From the NCBI RefSeq assembly GCF_017305915.1, contig NZ_JAFKJN010000018.1:248001-312000 (forward strand): DNA of 64,000 nt, written 5' to 3'. Shown piece after piece: positions 26,904 through 35,780 of this stretch (its first letter is position 1; each line of letters begins with the position of its first letter). The stretch is from Reyranella sp. GTDB taxonomy: Bacteria > Pseudomonadota > Alphaproteobacteria > Reyranellales > Reyranellaceae. A program made the translations under genes and the position numbers. The notes under the pieces were generated by a model. The model saw nothing but the letters and a program-made list of their open reading frames with translations. It searched no databases and was not told where the DNA came from.

Positions 26904-27443
26904 CTAGAAGAAGCGCTCGGGTACTCGAATGATGTCGCCGGGAAAGACCGGGTCGTTTTCCTTGGCCGCCTCCTCGTGCGGCGCGCCGACGCGCTGGATG
27001 GTGATGCGAGTGCGCGACGCGCGATAGGTATAGCCGCCGGCGATCGCAACCGCCTGGGCGACCGTCAGGCCGTTGACGTAGGGATAGGAACCACGCTTCT
27101 CGACTTCGCCCAGGATGAAGAACGGGCGCAGGTTGGTCAGCTCGATGCTGATGCGCGGGTTCTTGAAGAAGCCGCGGCTGCGATACTGCTCGATCATCGC
27201 CTGCTCGACTTCCGACACGGTCATGTTCTTGACCTGGAGGCGCCCGATCAGGCGCGCCGAGATCGCGCCGGTCGCGTCGATCTCGTACTCGCCCGAGGCG
27301 TCGTCCTCGCCGAACACCGTGACCTTGATCTTGTCGCCGGAGCCCAGCCGGTAGCCCCCCTGTGCCCGAGCCGGAGCGGCCATCGCCAACGGCACCATCA
27401 AGGTACCGGCCGCGAGCCTCAAGAACTTCGACCGCGGCAACAT
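26904..27443 (-). CDS. Wza-type polysaccharide export protein (module A)
   Basis: A 179-residue export protein with a cleavable signal peptide (hydrophobic core LAAGTLMVPLAMAAPARA). It carries the polysaccharide export domain (GYRLGSGDKIKVTVFGEDD) and one SLBB-like beta-grasp repeat (RPFFILGEVEKRGSYPYVNG), ending in FPGDIIRVPERFF. There is no lipobox cysteine, unlike the module B copy. It forms or contributes to the outer-membrane/periplasmic export channel. The ATG at 27443 is preferred over a GTG at 27458 because GGAGGGAAGGG immediately precedes it. It sits 126 bases before the Wzz/BY-kinase gene. Confidence 0.93.
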   Translation of the reverse strand: MLPRSKFLRLAAGTLMVPLAMAAPARAQGGYRLGSGDKIKVTVFGEDDASGEYEIDATGAISARLIGRLQVKNMTVSEVEQAMIEQYRSRGFFKNPRISIELTNLRPFFILGEVEKRGSYPYVNGLTVAQAVAIAGGYTYRASRTRITIQRVGAPHEEAAKENDPVFPGDIIRVPERFF

Positions 27444-27483
27444 CCCTTCCCTCCGCACGGCGTGAGGCCGCTGTCATAAACAG

Positions 27484-27512
27484 AAAGCCGCCGATTGAAC
27501 ATCGGCGGCTTT
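27484..27512. terminator. Bidirectional hairpin terminator between barrel and Wza genes
   Basis: AAAGCCGCCGAT (27484-27495) and ATCGGCGGCTTT (27501-27512) form a perfect 12-bp stem with loop TGAAC. It lies 31 bases beyond the stop of the beta-barrel gene and 41 bases before the Wza start. Read-through past it would be needed for full co-transcription of export module A. Confidence 0.75.
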
Positions 27513-27543
27513 CCTCAAGGCAAGGTTATTTCGTCACAGCCGG

Positions 27544-28872
27544 TTACAGCCGCGCGCCCAGCCGGAGCATGACCATGTTTTGGTCATAGTCGTTGAGCGG
27601 CAGGTTCGACGAGCGATGCAGGTACTGATAGGTCGGGCCGACGTAGAAGTTCGCGGTCGGCCGGTACAGCACGCCGGCGCGCAGCGTCAGATACTGCTCG
27701 TTGCGCTGCTGGGTAACGCCCGGGAAGGAACCGTAGTCGGCGATCGCGTAGTCGCCGTGGGCGTCGAGGGTGATGTTGGGCCTGACGTTGTAGGTCACGT
27801 CCGCGCCGAACGCTGTGTTGACGTACGACACCGCCGTCGTCAGCGCCGAGTCCTCGACCGTACGCCGAACGAACGGCCGGATCATCAGCTCGCGGAGCGG
27901 GTTCCAGTAGCCGGTCAGGCCGAACATCGGCGCCGAGATCTGCGACAGCCGGCCGTCGACGTAGTTCTGCTGGATGTAGCCGCCGAACGCCTCGAGCGAG
28001 GTGATGCCGCCCAGGTCGACGGTGACGCCGCCGACCAGGTCCCAGCCGCTCGAATTGCGGTTGAAGCCCGTGCTGTCGGGAATGGTCATGTAGGAGCGCT
28101 GATTCAGGCTGCCGCGCACCCAGACCTGATAGCCCGGCGAGAACTCGTAGCCGAAGCGGGCGGACTCGCGGAACTCGTTACGGTTACGGTCGCTGTTCTG
28201 GATCACGCCCTGCGCCGTGCCCAGGCCGTTGTTGAAGTAGGTGTAGTTGTCGAGACGGCCGTCGATGCGAACGTTCAACCGGTTGAAGCGCTGGTAGTAG
28301 CCGACGTTGCCGACCAGCTGGTTGTAGATGGTCGGCGAGAACAGCGACGTCGTCACGTTGGGTGTGCCGCGGTCCTCGTGGCGACGGTTGAAGGAGCCGC
28401 CGCCGTAGACGTTCCAGTCGCGCTGGATGTCGAACCGGCCGTCGAGGCCGACGCCGAAGTCTTGATAATTCTCGGTCGAGCTCGCGCTGTAGAAGCCGAA
28501 GGCGCCTTTCGCGAACAGGTTCAACATGTGGTTGTTCCAGTCCGAGCGCAGGTCGAGCGTCGGCTTGACGACCTGGATGAAGCTCGCGGTCCGGCCCGAA
28601 GTGCCGTTCGCCGTGGCGTAGATGTTGTCGTTGTAGACCTCGTTCAGCTCGAGGTCCGGGAACAGCCGGAACGATCCGATCGGAACGCCCTGCGCATCAT
28701 AGTTCTCCGCCGCCCTTGCGGGCGCGGTCTGGCTGCCCGGGCGCTCCTCGCGGACGCCCGGCGAACCGACAGCGCCAGGAGTCTGCGCCTGCGCGACCCC
28801 TCCCCCGACGACAACGGCGAGCGCCGCCGCGCCCAAGACCCGCTCAACCCCGAATCGCTTGTCGTTTCTCAT
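27544..28872 (-). CDS. Outer-membrane beta-barrel protein of export module A
   Basis: A 442-residue protein with signal peptide (LGAAALAVVVGGGVAQA) and a Pro/Ala/Gln-rich linker, then a long region of alternating aromatic and polar strands (for example LRSDWNNHMLNLFAKGAFGF, YNVRPNITLDAHGDYAIADY) ending in the terminal strand NMVMLRLGARL. This is the pattern of BBP2-type barrels (Pfam outer membrane beta-barrel family) that accompany Wza/Wzz genes in alphaproteobacteria. It probably serves as or supports the outer-membrane exit for the polysaccharide. It heads export module A. A paralogue is at the right edge of the window. Confidence 0.88.
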   Translation of the reverse strand: MRNDKRFGVERVLGAAALAVVVGGGVAQAQTPGAVGSPGVREERPGSQTAPARAAENYDAQGVPIGSFRLFPDLELNEVYNDNIYATANGTSGRTASFIQVVKPTLDLRSDWNNHMLNLFAKGAFGFYSASSTENYQDFGVGLDGRFDIQRDWNVYGGGSFNRRHEDRGTPNVTTSLFSPTIYNQLVGNVGYYQRFNRLNVRIDGRLDNYTYFNNGLGTAQGVIQNSDRNRNEFRESARFGYEFSPGYQVWVRGSLNQRSYMTIPDSTGFNRNSSGWDLVGGVTVDLGGITSLEAFGGYIQQNYVDGRLSQISAPMFGLTGYWNPLRELMIRPFVRRTVEDSALTTAVSYVNTAFGADVTYNVRPNITLDAHGDYAIADYGSFPGVTQQRNEQYLTLRAGVLYRPTANFYVGPTYQYLHRSSNLPLNDYDQNMVMLRLGARL

Positions 28873-29207
28873 GGTTAGCCGCCCTTACGATGTCTGTGTT
28901 CTTGCGACCGTCAGATCACACTCTAACGGCAGCGCAGCAATGCATTCCAAGACGGCCCTCTTGGAAAGCGGGCTGGGCATCAGACCACCGTCTTTTCGCC
29001 CAAAAGCTGACACTGGCACCCATCCCCGAACTCCCACGCCCCCTGTAGGGGCCTTAATAGCTTGCAGCATCAGGGGCTTGCAACTGCGCGCTTGCGAAGA
29101 TTTCATTCCGCACATACCACAAATGCGTTACTCCGATGTCGATTTCGGAAGAGACCTACGAGATATAGTATCCCGAATCGGGAACATTATCCCATATATT
29201 TTGCACA
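28873..29207. other. AT-richer intergenic region upstream of export module A
   Basis: These 335 bases hold no gene I can support. They are visibly poorer in G+C than the surroundings, especially 29100-29210. The inverted repeat TCCCGAATCGGGA (29171-29183, one central mismatch) lies next to TATCCC and ATATATTTTG. It probably carries the promoter of the beta-barrel gene (minus) and the end of the O-antigen ligase transcript. A 76-codon minus-strand frame here looks spurious. Confidence 0.45.
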
Positions 29208-30590
29208 TCAGGACTGCGACAATCTTTCCTCCACGAGCTGGCTGCTGGTGCTCTGGCTCCAAGCAATGCCCAAGATGGCAAAGTAGCAGCAAGCAACGGC
29301 CGGTATCTGGAGGCTGAAGTCGAACAATGAGTGGAAGCCGGCCAAGGCCGTGGCGAACACGCCCAGGCCGGCCAGCTCACGGTCGCGCCGGCGGGTGACG
29401 AAGCCTACGACGCATTGTCCGGCGATCCAGCCGACGGCGACCACCAAGGCCAGCGCCATCGGCACGCCGAGGTCGAAGGCCAGCTCCAGATACGTGTTGT
29501 GAACCTTGTCGTAGTACTCGTTCAGCGCCGGCGGCTGGAAGACGCTGTAGAGCTGCTCGAAGGAGTTCATGCCCCAGCCGGTCAGGGGCCGTAGCGCGAT
29601 CGCCGTCAGGGCCATGGGAAACAGCAGCTCGCGACCGGACTCGCCTTGCGCGAACAGCTTGGCCATCCGCGTCACCAAACGCTCTCCGCTCGGCACCAGC
29701 AGGACGACGGCCGCCACCATGAGGAGGATCAGCGAGACCACGACGATCCGCGTGGAGCCGCGGACGTAAAAAACGGCGAAGGCGATCAACCCGATCGTCA
29801 GGCTGATCGCGCCGCCGCGAGAGCCCGACAGCACGACCCCCATGCACAGCACCAGGGCCAGCGCGAACCACAGGCCGCTCAGGCCGGTCATCACGGCGAT
29901 CCGCCGGCGCCAGCGCTCCCGCGCGGTCTCCTTGGCGGCCTGCCCGCCAGCCGGCCGGAAGGCGAGCACCAGGGCCGAGAGCGCCGCGATGCCGCAGTAG
30001 GTGGCGTAGTGGTTGGAGCTCATGAAGGTGCCGGTGAAGAATTCCACATCCGGCACCCAGACCGCGACGCCGGTGATCCGCGCCTGGCCGTTGACCGCCT
30101 GCGCCGCCATTGCATAAAGGGTCATGGCCGCCGCGACGATCACAATGGTTGCCAGGATTTGCCGCGCGTCCGAGGCCGAGTGGCTGAGTATGGCCGCCAG
30201 CGCGAAGACGCCAGCGTAGGTGAGCAACCGCATCAAGGCCGTCCATTGCTGTTCGCTGTCGAATGCAATCGACTGACGCGTCTCCGGCAAACCGAGCGAG
30301 GCGCTGTCCGAGATCGAGGTCGCCCAACCCGCCGGCGTCCAGCCCGAGAGCTGTACCAGCCCCCAGATCACAACCAGGCCGAACAGCACGCCGGGCACCA
30401 GCAGCGTGTCAAACCGGACGAAGGCGCGGCGCTGCCAATCGCGATCGAGCCAGGCCAGCGCCGCGATGCCAACCAGCAGCACCCCTACGATCCCGCCGAG
30501 AGGACTAAAGGCCCAGTCATATTTGCTGCCGAAAGGCACCGGCGCCAGGGCGACCGTCGCCGCGAATAGCACCAGGAGCAGACGCCGCAT
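29208..30590 (-). CDS. O-antigen ligase / Wzy_C family membrane protein
   Basis: A 460-residue inner-membrane protein with about 10-12 hydrophobic helices and the Wzy_C-type periplasmic loop, including NHYATYCGIAALSAL, the SGSRGGA motif of O-antigen ligases, and GWGMNSFEQLYSVFQPPALNEYYDKVHN with the conserved HN-(S/T)YLEL context (KVHNTYLELAFDLG). It could polymerise repeat units or ligate glycan to an acceptor. The frame extends further upstream, but the ATG at 30590 gives a normal membrane-start N-terminus (MRRLLLVLFAATVALAPV). The gene lies 10 bases behind pseG on the same strand. Confidence 0.88.
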   Translation of the reverse strand: MRRLLLVLFAATVALAPVPFGSKYDWAFSPLGGIVGVLLVGIAALAWLDRDWQRRAFVRFDTLLVPGVLFGLVVIWGLVQLSGWTPAGWATSISDSASLGLPETRQSIAFDSEQQWTALMRLLTYAGVFALAAILSHSASDARQILATIVIVAAAMTLYAMAAQAVNGQARITGVAVWVPDVEFFTGTFMSSNHYATYCGIAALSALVLAFRPAGGQAAKETARERWRRRIAVMTGLSGLWFALALVLCMGVVLSGSRGGAISLTIGLIAFAVFYVRGSTRIVVVSLILLMVAAVVLLVPSGERLVTRMAKLFAQGESGRELLFPMALTAIALRPLTGWGMNSFEQLYSVFQPPALNEYYDKVHNTYLELAFDLGVPMALALVVAVGWIAGQCVVGFVTRRRDRELAGLGVFATALAGFHSLFDFSLQIPAVACCYFAILGIAWSQSTSSQLVEERLSQS

Positions 30591-30600
30591 ACGCGTCGTC

Positions 30601-31629
30601 CTACCGGGCAGCCGCCAGCCTGTCGAGCAGGATGCGACTGACCCGCTGCGCGCCCGCGCCGTCGACGATCGCTGCGGCGGCGCGCGCCTGGTCAGCGAGC
30701 GTCTGCCGATCATCGTCAAGAGCGGCGAGAGCGGCTGCAATGTGCTGCGGCGTCGCCGCGGCGAGGTCGCCGAGTGAAGTCGCAGCGCCCAGCCGGACGA
30801 GGCTCGCGACACCTTCGCGCTGGTTGTCGGCCAACACGATGACCAGGCTCGGCAAGCCCAGGCAGCAGCGTTCGAGGCCGGTGCCGCCACCACTGCCGAT
30901 GGCGATGTCGGCCTCGGTCATCAACTCGGCCATGCCGCGTGCATCAAGGTCGACATGCAGCCGCAGCGCACCGGCCCGCGCCTGCGCTTCGAGCCACGGC
31001 AGGCTGCCGGCGGTGCGGCCGGTGACGACGTCGATCGCCAGCCCCCTGCCCGCCAACAGTACGCCTTCGACGGCATGCCGGCTGGCGCCACCGACATCGG
31101 TCAGCCCCATCGCGATCAGCACCCGCCGCGGCGCCTGCCCCTGATGGCGCGCCAGTGCCCGCGGCCGCAGCGCGCGGAATTCTGGCCGCATCAGGGCATA
31201 GGTGGGTCCCGTCAGCACAGTGCAGCCGGTCGGCACCAGCCCGGCATAATGGGTGCGCTCGCGGCCTGCGGCATGATCGACCAGCACGTCGCAATCGTGC
31301 GAACGGTTGGCGAGGTCATCGATCGCGACCCGCAGCCCCGCGATACCGTTCCATCCCACTTCGACCGCGTGGTTGAGGGTATAGCCGTCGAAGATCGCGA
31401 TGTCGGTATCGCGCAAGGCCGGATGCCTGTGCGCGATGGCTGGCGTCGTCTCGACCACTTCGGCGCCGCTCGATTCGAGCAAACCGACGGTATCGCGGGT
31501 CACGCGATCAATGGCAAACCGCGATCGCACACCGAGCGCCGCGAGGCTTTCCGCCAGAGCGAGGCATCGGAGCACATGTCCGCCGCCGATTTGCGGCGCC
31601 GCAGCCGTCACGAACGTCGCCTTGATCAC
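30601..31629 (-). CDS. pseG: PseG-like UDP-sugar hydrolase (pseudaminic acid pathway)
   Basis: A 342-residue GT-B-fold protein with the PseG pattern. The N-terminal loop is ATFVTAAAPQIGGGHVLRCLALAESLA (GGGHVxRC motif). The mid-region has AIDDLANRSHDCDVLVD. The C-terminal nucleotide-binding part is TEADIAIGSGGGTGLERC. PseG removes UDP from UDP-2,4-diacetamido-2,4,6-trideoxy-L-altrose ahead of condensation by PseI. A longer frame reaches 31686; the GTG at 31629 begins just before the first conserved strand and is preferred. The gene is separated from pseB, pseC and pseI by 11 kb but lies in the same locus. Confidence 0.82.
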   Translation of the reverse strand: MIKATFVTAAAPQIGGGHVLRCLALAESLAALGVRSRFAIDRVTRDTVGLLESSGAEVVETTPAIAHRHPALRDTDIAIFDGYTLNHAVEVGWNGIAGLRVAIDDLANRSHDCDVLVDHAAGRERTHYAGLVPTGCTVLTGPTYALMRPEFRALRPRALARHQGQAPRRVLIAMGLTDVGGASRHAVEGVLLAGRGLAIDVVTGRTAGSLPWLEAQARAGALRLHVDLDARGMAELMTEADIAIGSGGGTGLERCCLGLPSLVIVLADNQREGVASLVRLGAATSLGDLAAATPQHIAAALAALDDDRQTLADQARAAAAIVDGAGAQRVSRILLDRLAAAR

Positions 31630-31734
31630 GCGGCGCACGCTAGCACAGGCGTGTACGCCGCCGACCCGCTTTATTGTCCCGATCACCGTCGGTCAGTAAG
31701 CTGACCGTGCGGAAACCCGAATCGGAGCGAGTGC

Positions 31735-33729
31735 TTGATTCCACCTCGTGTGACGCGCCGCGGATTGATCGCCACGGGTCCGCTCGCCGTGAGCCTTCCG
31801 GCCGCCGCCCTCGCGGTCGATCTCAAGGATTTCGGCGCCAAGGAAGGCAACGACATCAGTCCGGCGATCACGCGCGCGCTGGCGGAAGCGCCCGGCCGGC
31901 CGATCGGCCTGGGCCCGGGCGAGTACCGGCTGGCGTCGCCGTTCGTCTACATCAACCGCGACCTTCCCGGCGCCTCGCGCGCGCCCGGGCTCGTCCTGAG
32001 CGGAAGTGGCTCCCAGCGCACTTTCATCCACTGCACCGGCCCGGGTGAGGCGGCATTCGAGATCGGCCAGGAGGTCCCCTACCGGTTCTCGGTCGGCGGC
32101 CGCCTTGAAGGCTTCACGCTGGTCGGCAACCGCTCAGCGCCACCGCAGGACGGCCTGCGGTTCTCGGGCGCGTGGAACTACACGCTGTCTGACGTCTGGG
32201 TGCGCGGCTTCAGCGGCAACGGCATGTCCATGCCGTGGCGCCATGACCTGCGCTGGAAACTCGGTGACTTCGAGACGACCAGCGGCTCGACGATCGCCCG
32301 GCGCTTTGCCAAGGGCGGCTTCAACGAAGACATGCGCATTTGGAAACTGATGCGGATTTTCGGTTCCGGTATCCCGCCCGACACCATCGTCGAGCGCATC
32401 ATCGACGAGACTACCCTCGAGATGTCGAAGCCCGCGACCGAAAGTGGTCCGCGCACGATCGAGATCACCGGCAACCTCGATGCCTTCTCCTCGATCATCC
32501 ATGTCAGCGAGTGTGCATTCAGCGACAATCGCGGCTGGGGCGTCCATGACGGCGCCGCCCAGGCCGCCATCCTGAATTGGCAGCGCAGCGAGGCCAACGG
32601 TAACGGCGCCGGCGGCGTCTATTGCAGCGGCAGCGGCTGGAAAATCGACGGCGGCTCGATCGCCGTCAACGGCGGCGTCGGCTTGCTCGTCGAGCGGGTC
32701 GCTGGCACGCCGCTCATCCTAAAGGTCGAGCGCATCGAGTTCGACAGCAACCTCGGCAGCCACGTCTGGCTGAAGGAGGCCGTCACCGCGACCTTCGAGC
32801 GCTGCCGCTTCATCACTCACCACGATCCGGCGGCCGGGAAGAACCGCCCCGAGATCGGCGTCGTGATCGGCAACACGCCCTACAAGCATCTGGTGAGCGA
32901 CGTCGAGCTGAAGGGATGCCAGTTCCGCGCGACGCCGGACAGCGCCCACAAATACTCCGCCATCCGCTTCGGCGCGCCGGGCGGCTACCGCAACATCCAG
33001 ATCGTCGACCCGGCCTGGGTCGACAAGGCGCCGCAGCACCTGCTGCTCGACAACGAGCCGGCGGCCGGCGCCCACGTGCTGGTCCAGGAGAACGGCTTCA
33101 CCCGCTATGCAGATCGCACGCCGCGGGCCTGGGCGATCATGGAACGGGGCGCTGTGCAACGGATTGCCGCCAGCGCGGCCGTCGAGCTGGTGTTCGACCG
33201 CGCGCAGGGCGACTTCGGCCGCGGCGGCGTGACACCGCAGAGCTACATCTCTACCAAGGCGACCCGCGACAGCGATTGGCTCGCGGTGGCGACAACCGCC
33301 GGTTTGCGCGCGGGCCTGCCGGTGTCGGACGGCTCCGGCCGCTTTGTCGCAGACAGCCGCATCCTCGCCGTCGAGCAGGACCGCATCCGGGTTTCAACGG
33401 CGGCGCGTTCGGATGGCGACCTCATGCTCCTGGTGGGCGGCCTCAGCGTGCCCTATGCCCAACTCTATGAAATCGACGCGCTGGTCTGCGTCGAAGGGGC
33501 GACCGCCGGTTCGACGATCGAGCTCGCCCTTGTCGTCGATGGCGTGATCCGCCGACAGGCGATGCTCGCCGCCGGCCCGATCCTGCGACAAAGCCTATCG
33601 CTGCGGGCGCTTTTACCACTCGCCACCGGAGCCCGCGTCGGTCTGCGGCTGACCCATGACGGCGAGCGCGAGATCGTGGCGATGGCCGGGGCAACCGGCG
33701 GCAGCCTGAGCATCATTGCTGCCACCTGA
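31735..33729 (+). CDS. Tat-exported right-handed beta-helix protein
   Basis: A 664-residue protein with a twin-arginine-type signal (TRRGLIATGPLAVSLPAAALA) and then VDLKDFGAKEGNDISPAI, the usual opening of pectate-lyase-type beta-helix proteins. Repeats with G and N turn residues run to about residue 450 (for example AILNWQRSEANGNGAGGVYC, GSIAVNGGVGLLVERVAG). A beta-rich C-terminal domain follows. Such proteins bind, cleave or lyse polysaccharides. The start codon is TTG at 31735 with GGAG upstream; a GTG at 31750 would also give a complete Tat signal. It diverges from pseG. No catalytic residues can be assigned with confidence. Confidence 0.72.
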   Translation: MIPPRVTRRGLIATGPLAVSLPAAALAVDLKDFGAKEGNDISPAITRALAEAPGRPIGLGPGEYRLASPFVYINRDLPGASRAPGLVLSGSGSQRTFIHCTGPGEAAFEIGQEVPYRFSVGGRLEGFTLVGNRSAPPQDGLRFSGAWNYTLSDVWVRGFSGNGMSMPWRHDLRWKLGDFETTSGSTIARRFAKGGFNEDMRIWKLMRIFGSGIPPDTIVERIIDETTLEMSKPATESGPRTIEITGNLDAFSSIIHVSECAFSDNRGWGVHDGAAQAAILNWQRSEANGNGAGGVYCSGSGWKIDGGSIAVNGGVGLLVERVAGTPLILKVERIEFDSNLGSHVWLKEAVTATFERCRFITHHDPAAGKNRPEIGVVIGNTPYKHLVSDVELKGCQFRATPDSAHKYSAIRFGAPGGYRNIQIVDPAWVDKAPQHLLLDNEPAAGAHVLVQENGFTRYADRTPRAWAIMERGAVQRIAASAAVELVFDRAQGDFGRGGVTPQSYISTKATRDSDWLAVATTAGLRAGLPVSDGSGRFVADSRILAVEQDRIRVSTAARSDGDLMLLVGGLSVPYAQLYEIDALVCVEGATAGSTIELALVVDGVIRRQAMLAAGPILRQSLSLRALLPLATGARVGLRLTHDGEREIVAMAGATGGSLSIIAAT

Positions 33730-33852
33730 GCGATAACCACCCTCAACGGTCGCGTACGCCGGGCGGCGGCAACCGTACGCGGGATGGGGCTCTTGTCCCC
33801 CCGGGGCGGACAGCGTATCCACTCCCCTCACCCTTGGCATCGGGCTGTCCGA

Positions 33853-35223
33853 ATGGCGTCTTCGCCGACCTATCCTTCGCTCGATCTGAGCTTCGTGCGG
33901 CACTGGTCGCCCGCTCGATGCATGGCTGTCGGCATGGTCGTCTATGCCGTCGTCGCGGTGACGTCGCCTCTGGAATTCAACTATTCCTACGTGACCTGGA
34001 CGGCGGCGGTCTATGCCCTGGCGATCATGAGCGCGTTCTTCGGCGGATGCTACGTGTCGACGAACACCGGTCCACCTATCGACACCGTCAAGCCGCTGCC
34101 TTTTCAAGCATCGACCGGCCGCTACATCTACCTAACGATCATCATCGCCTTCCTCGGCATTCTCGCCCGCGTCTACGACCGCTTCATCCTGCGCAGCTTC
34201 TCCGTTCAGGAAACCTTCGCTGAGACCCGCGAATCCCTGGAAGGGCAGGTGTCGGTGTTCGGGTACATCGGCGGTCTGGCCTTCTCGTTCGGCCTGATCG
34301 CACTCACCCTGGTCTGGCTGACCAAAACCGACCGCCGCCGGCCGGTCGCCACGGCGATCGCGATGTTGTTGGCCGCCTACCCGATGACCGAGGGCCTTCT
34401 CGGCGCGAGCCGCTCGCCGATGCTCCACACGGCGATCCTGGTCTTCGTGCTGGCGCGGGCGACCAGATCACTGACGTGGCTCGTCCATTCGCGGGTCGCC
34501 CTGCTCGCGGTCGGCCTCGTGCTGATCACCTTCTTCCAGCTGCTGTTCGAGATCCGGACGCTGGAAGGCGGCGGATACGAGGAATCGATCGCCGAAGCCT
34601 TCCGGTTCACCGGCATGGCCGAGTTCGCCGCGCCCCCGGCCTGGATCACCAACGCCATCATCGCGACGGACGGTCAAGGCTTCTACGTCGCCATCCTGAA
34701 GAACCTAGTCCACATCGAGCAGCACATCACCCATTCCTGGGTCGTCTACTTCGCGAACTTTGCTCATTTCGACGAACTGGAATTCGGCGACGGCTACATC
34801 CACTTCAGCCTTCCTCTGCGTGTGATCGCCTACATCACCGGCCAGCAGATCTTCTACAGCCCCTTCGTGCACGGCATGGAGGAAGGCATGTATTCAGCGT
34901 CGCTGTCGAACATCTATTACGATTTCGGCCTTCTCGGCGTGCCCCTCGCCTTCGCGTTCGGCTATGCCCAGACCGTGCTTCACCGTAAGGCGGTCCACCT
35001 GCCCGAGCGCTGGCTGCCGCTGCACATCCTCATGTGCTTCGCCAATTTCATGACGTTCATAGACAATCCCCTGACCGGCGGTCTCGGCGCCTTCGCCGTG
35101 TGGGGAACGCTACTCTACGTCATCATCCACTTCATTGTGGCGACGCTCTCGCGCGAGTCCGAGATCAGCGAGCTGCCCTCGCTGCCGGCTCGATCCGGCG
35201 CCCCCAACGCGGGAGCGACGTGA
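33853..35223 (+). CDS. Wzy-like polysaccharide polymerase, multi-pass membrane protein
   Basis: A 456-residue inner-membrane protein with roughly 10 hydrophobic helices and a large central loop (GGGYEESIAEAFRFTGMAE onward, through HSWVVYFANFAHFDELEFGDG). The overall pattern fits an oligosaccharide repeat-unit polymerase, but no motif is diagnostic, so Wzy is an inference from topology and locus. ATG 33853 is used; an in-frame ATG at 33784 would add 23 hydrophilic residues. Its last codon overlaps the following GNAT start (GTGA), so the two are translationally coupled. The window also has an O-antigen ligase-like protein at 29208-30590. Confidence 0.65.
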   Translation: MASSPTYPSLDLSFVRHWSPARCMAVGMVVYAVVAVTSPLEFNYSYVTWTAAVYALAIMSAFFGGCYVSTNTGPPIDTVKPLPFQASTGRYIYLTIIIAFLGILARVYDRFILRSFSVQETFAETRESLEGQVSVFGYIGGLAFSFGLIALTLVWLTKTDRRRPVATAIAMLLAAYPMTEGLLGASRSPMLHTAILVFVLARATRSLTWLVHSRVALLAVGLVLITFFQLLFEIRTLEGGGYEESIAEAFRFTGMAEFAAPPAWITNAIIATDGQGFYVAILKNLVHIEQHITHSWVVYFANFAHFDELEFGDGYIHFSLPLRVIAYITGQQIFYSPFVHGMEEGMYSASLSNIYYDFGLLGVPLAFAFGYAQTVLHRKAVHLPERWLPLHILMCFANFMTFIDNPLTGGLGAFAVWGTLLYVIIHFIVATLSRESEISELPSLPARSGAPNAGAT

Positions 35224-35699
35224 CGCCTCCGCCGGATGTGGGCTCCTTCGTGCTCCGCGACGCGACGCTCGACGACGCCGCCGAGCTCCTCGAATGGCGT
35301 AATGACGCGGTAACCCGCGCGATGTCGCGCAACACCACGGCGGTCTCCGACGCGGACCACAGGCGATGGTTCGCGCGCACTCTCGACGACCCGGCCAAGC
35401 TCCTGCTGGTCGGCTGCATTGCTGGCGACAAGGTCGGCATGGTGCGCTTCGACCGGCTGGCGTCCAGCACTTGGGAAGTGAACATCAACCTCGCCCCGGG
35501 GCATCGCGGCAAGGGATGGAGCCATGCCCTGCTCGCCGCCGCCCTCGAATCCGTCATGGCGGCGCATCGGCCGGCGGAGATTGTCGCCGAGATCAAGCCG
35601 GAGAACGTGCCGTCCCGCCGGCTGTTCGAGGCGCACGGCTTTCGCCGCATCGGCTCGTTTGGCGAAGTCGACCGCTTTGTGCTGTCGTGCCGCGGTTGA
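35220..35699 (+). CDS. GNAT acetyltransferase, PseH candidate
   Basis: A 159-residue GNAT protein beginning VTPPPDVGSFVLRDATLDD. The segment LLEWRNDAVTRAMSRNTT followed by DHRRWF is the pattern of PseH-type enzymes (WRN motif), which N-acetylate UDP-4-amino-4,6-dideoxy-N-acetyl-L-altrosamine. The acetyl-CoA loop is LAPGHRGKGWSHALL, and NVPSRRLFEAHGF closes the fold. The GTG start overlaps the Wzy stop, with GGGAG 5 bases ahead. It would fill the N-acetylation step of the pseudaminic acid route, the only step otherwise unfilled besides activation. A role on another amino sugar remains possible. Confidence 0.75.
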   Translation: MTPPPDVGSFVLRDATLDDAAELLEWRNDAVTRAMSRNTTAVSDADHRRWFARTLDDPAKLLLVGCIAGDKVGMVRFDRLASSTWEVNINLAPGHRGKGWSHALLAAALESVMAAHRPAEIVAEIKPENVPSRRLFEAHGFRRIGSFGEVDRFVLSCRG

Positions 35700-35780
35700 G
35701 GAAATGGGCCGTGTGCGTTAGTTTCCGTGCGTGTGCCGCGGGCTGGGATGGGCGGCTTTGAGTTCTTTTTGGGGGCGACG

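Noticed and set aside
28885-29115. 76-codon minus-strand frame in the 28873-29207 gap
   Set aside because: No recognised motif and no clear ribosome binding site; the region looks like a promoter and untranslated region.
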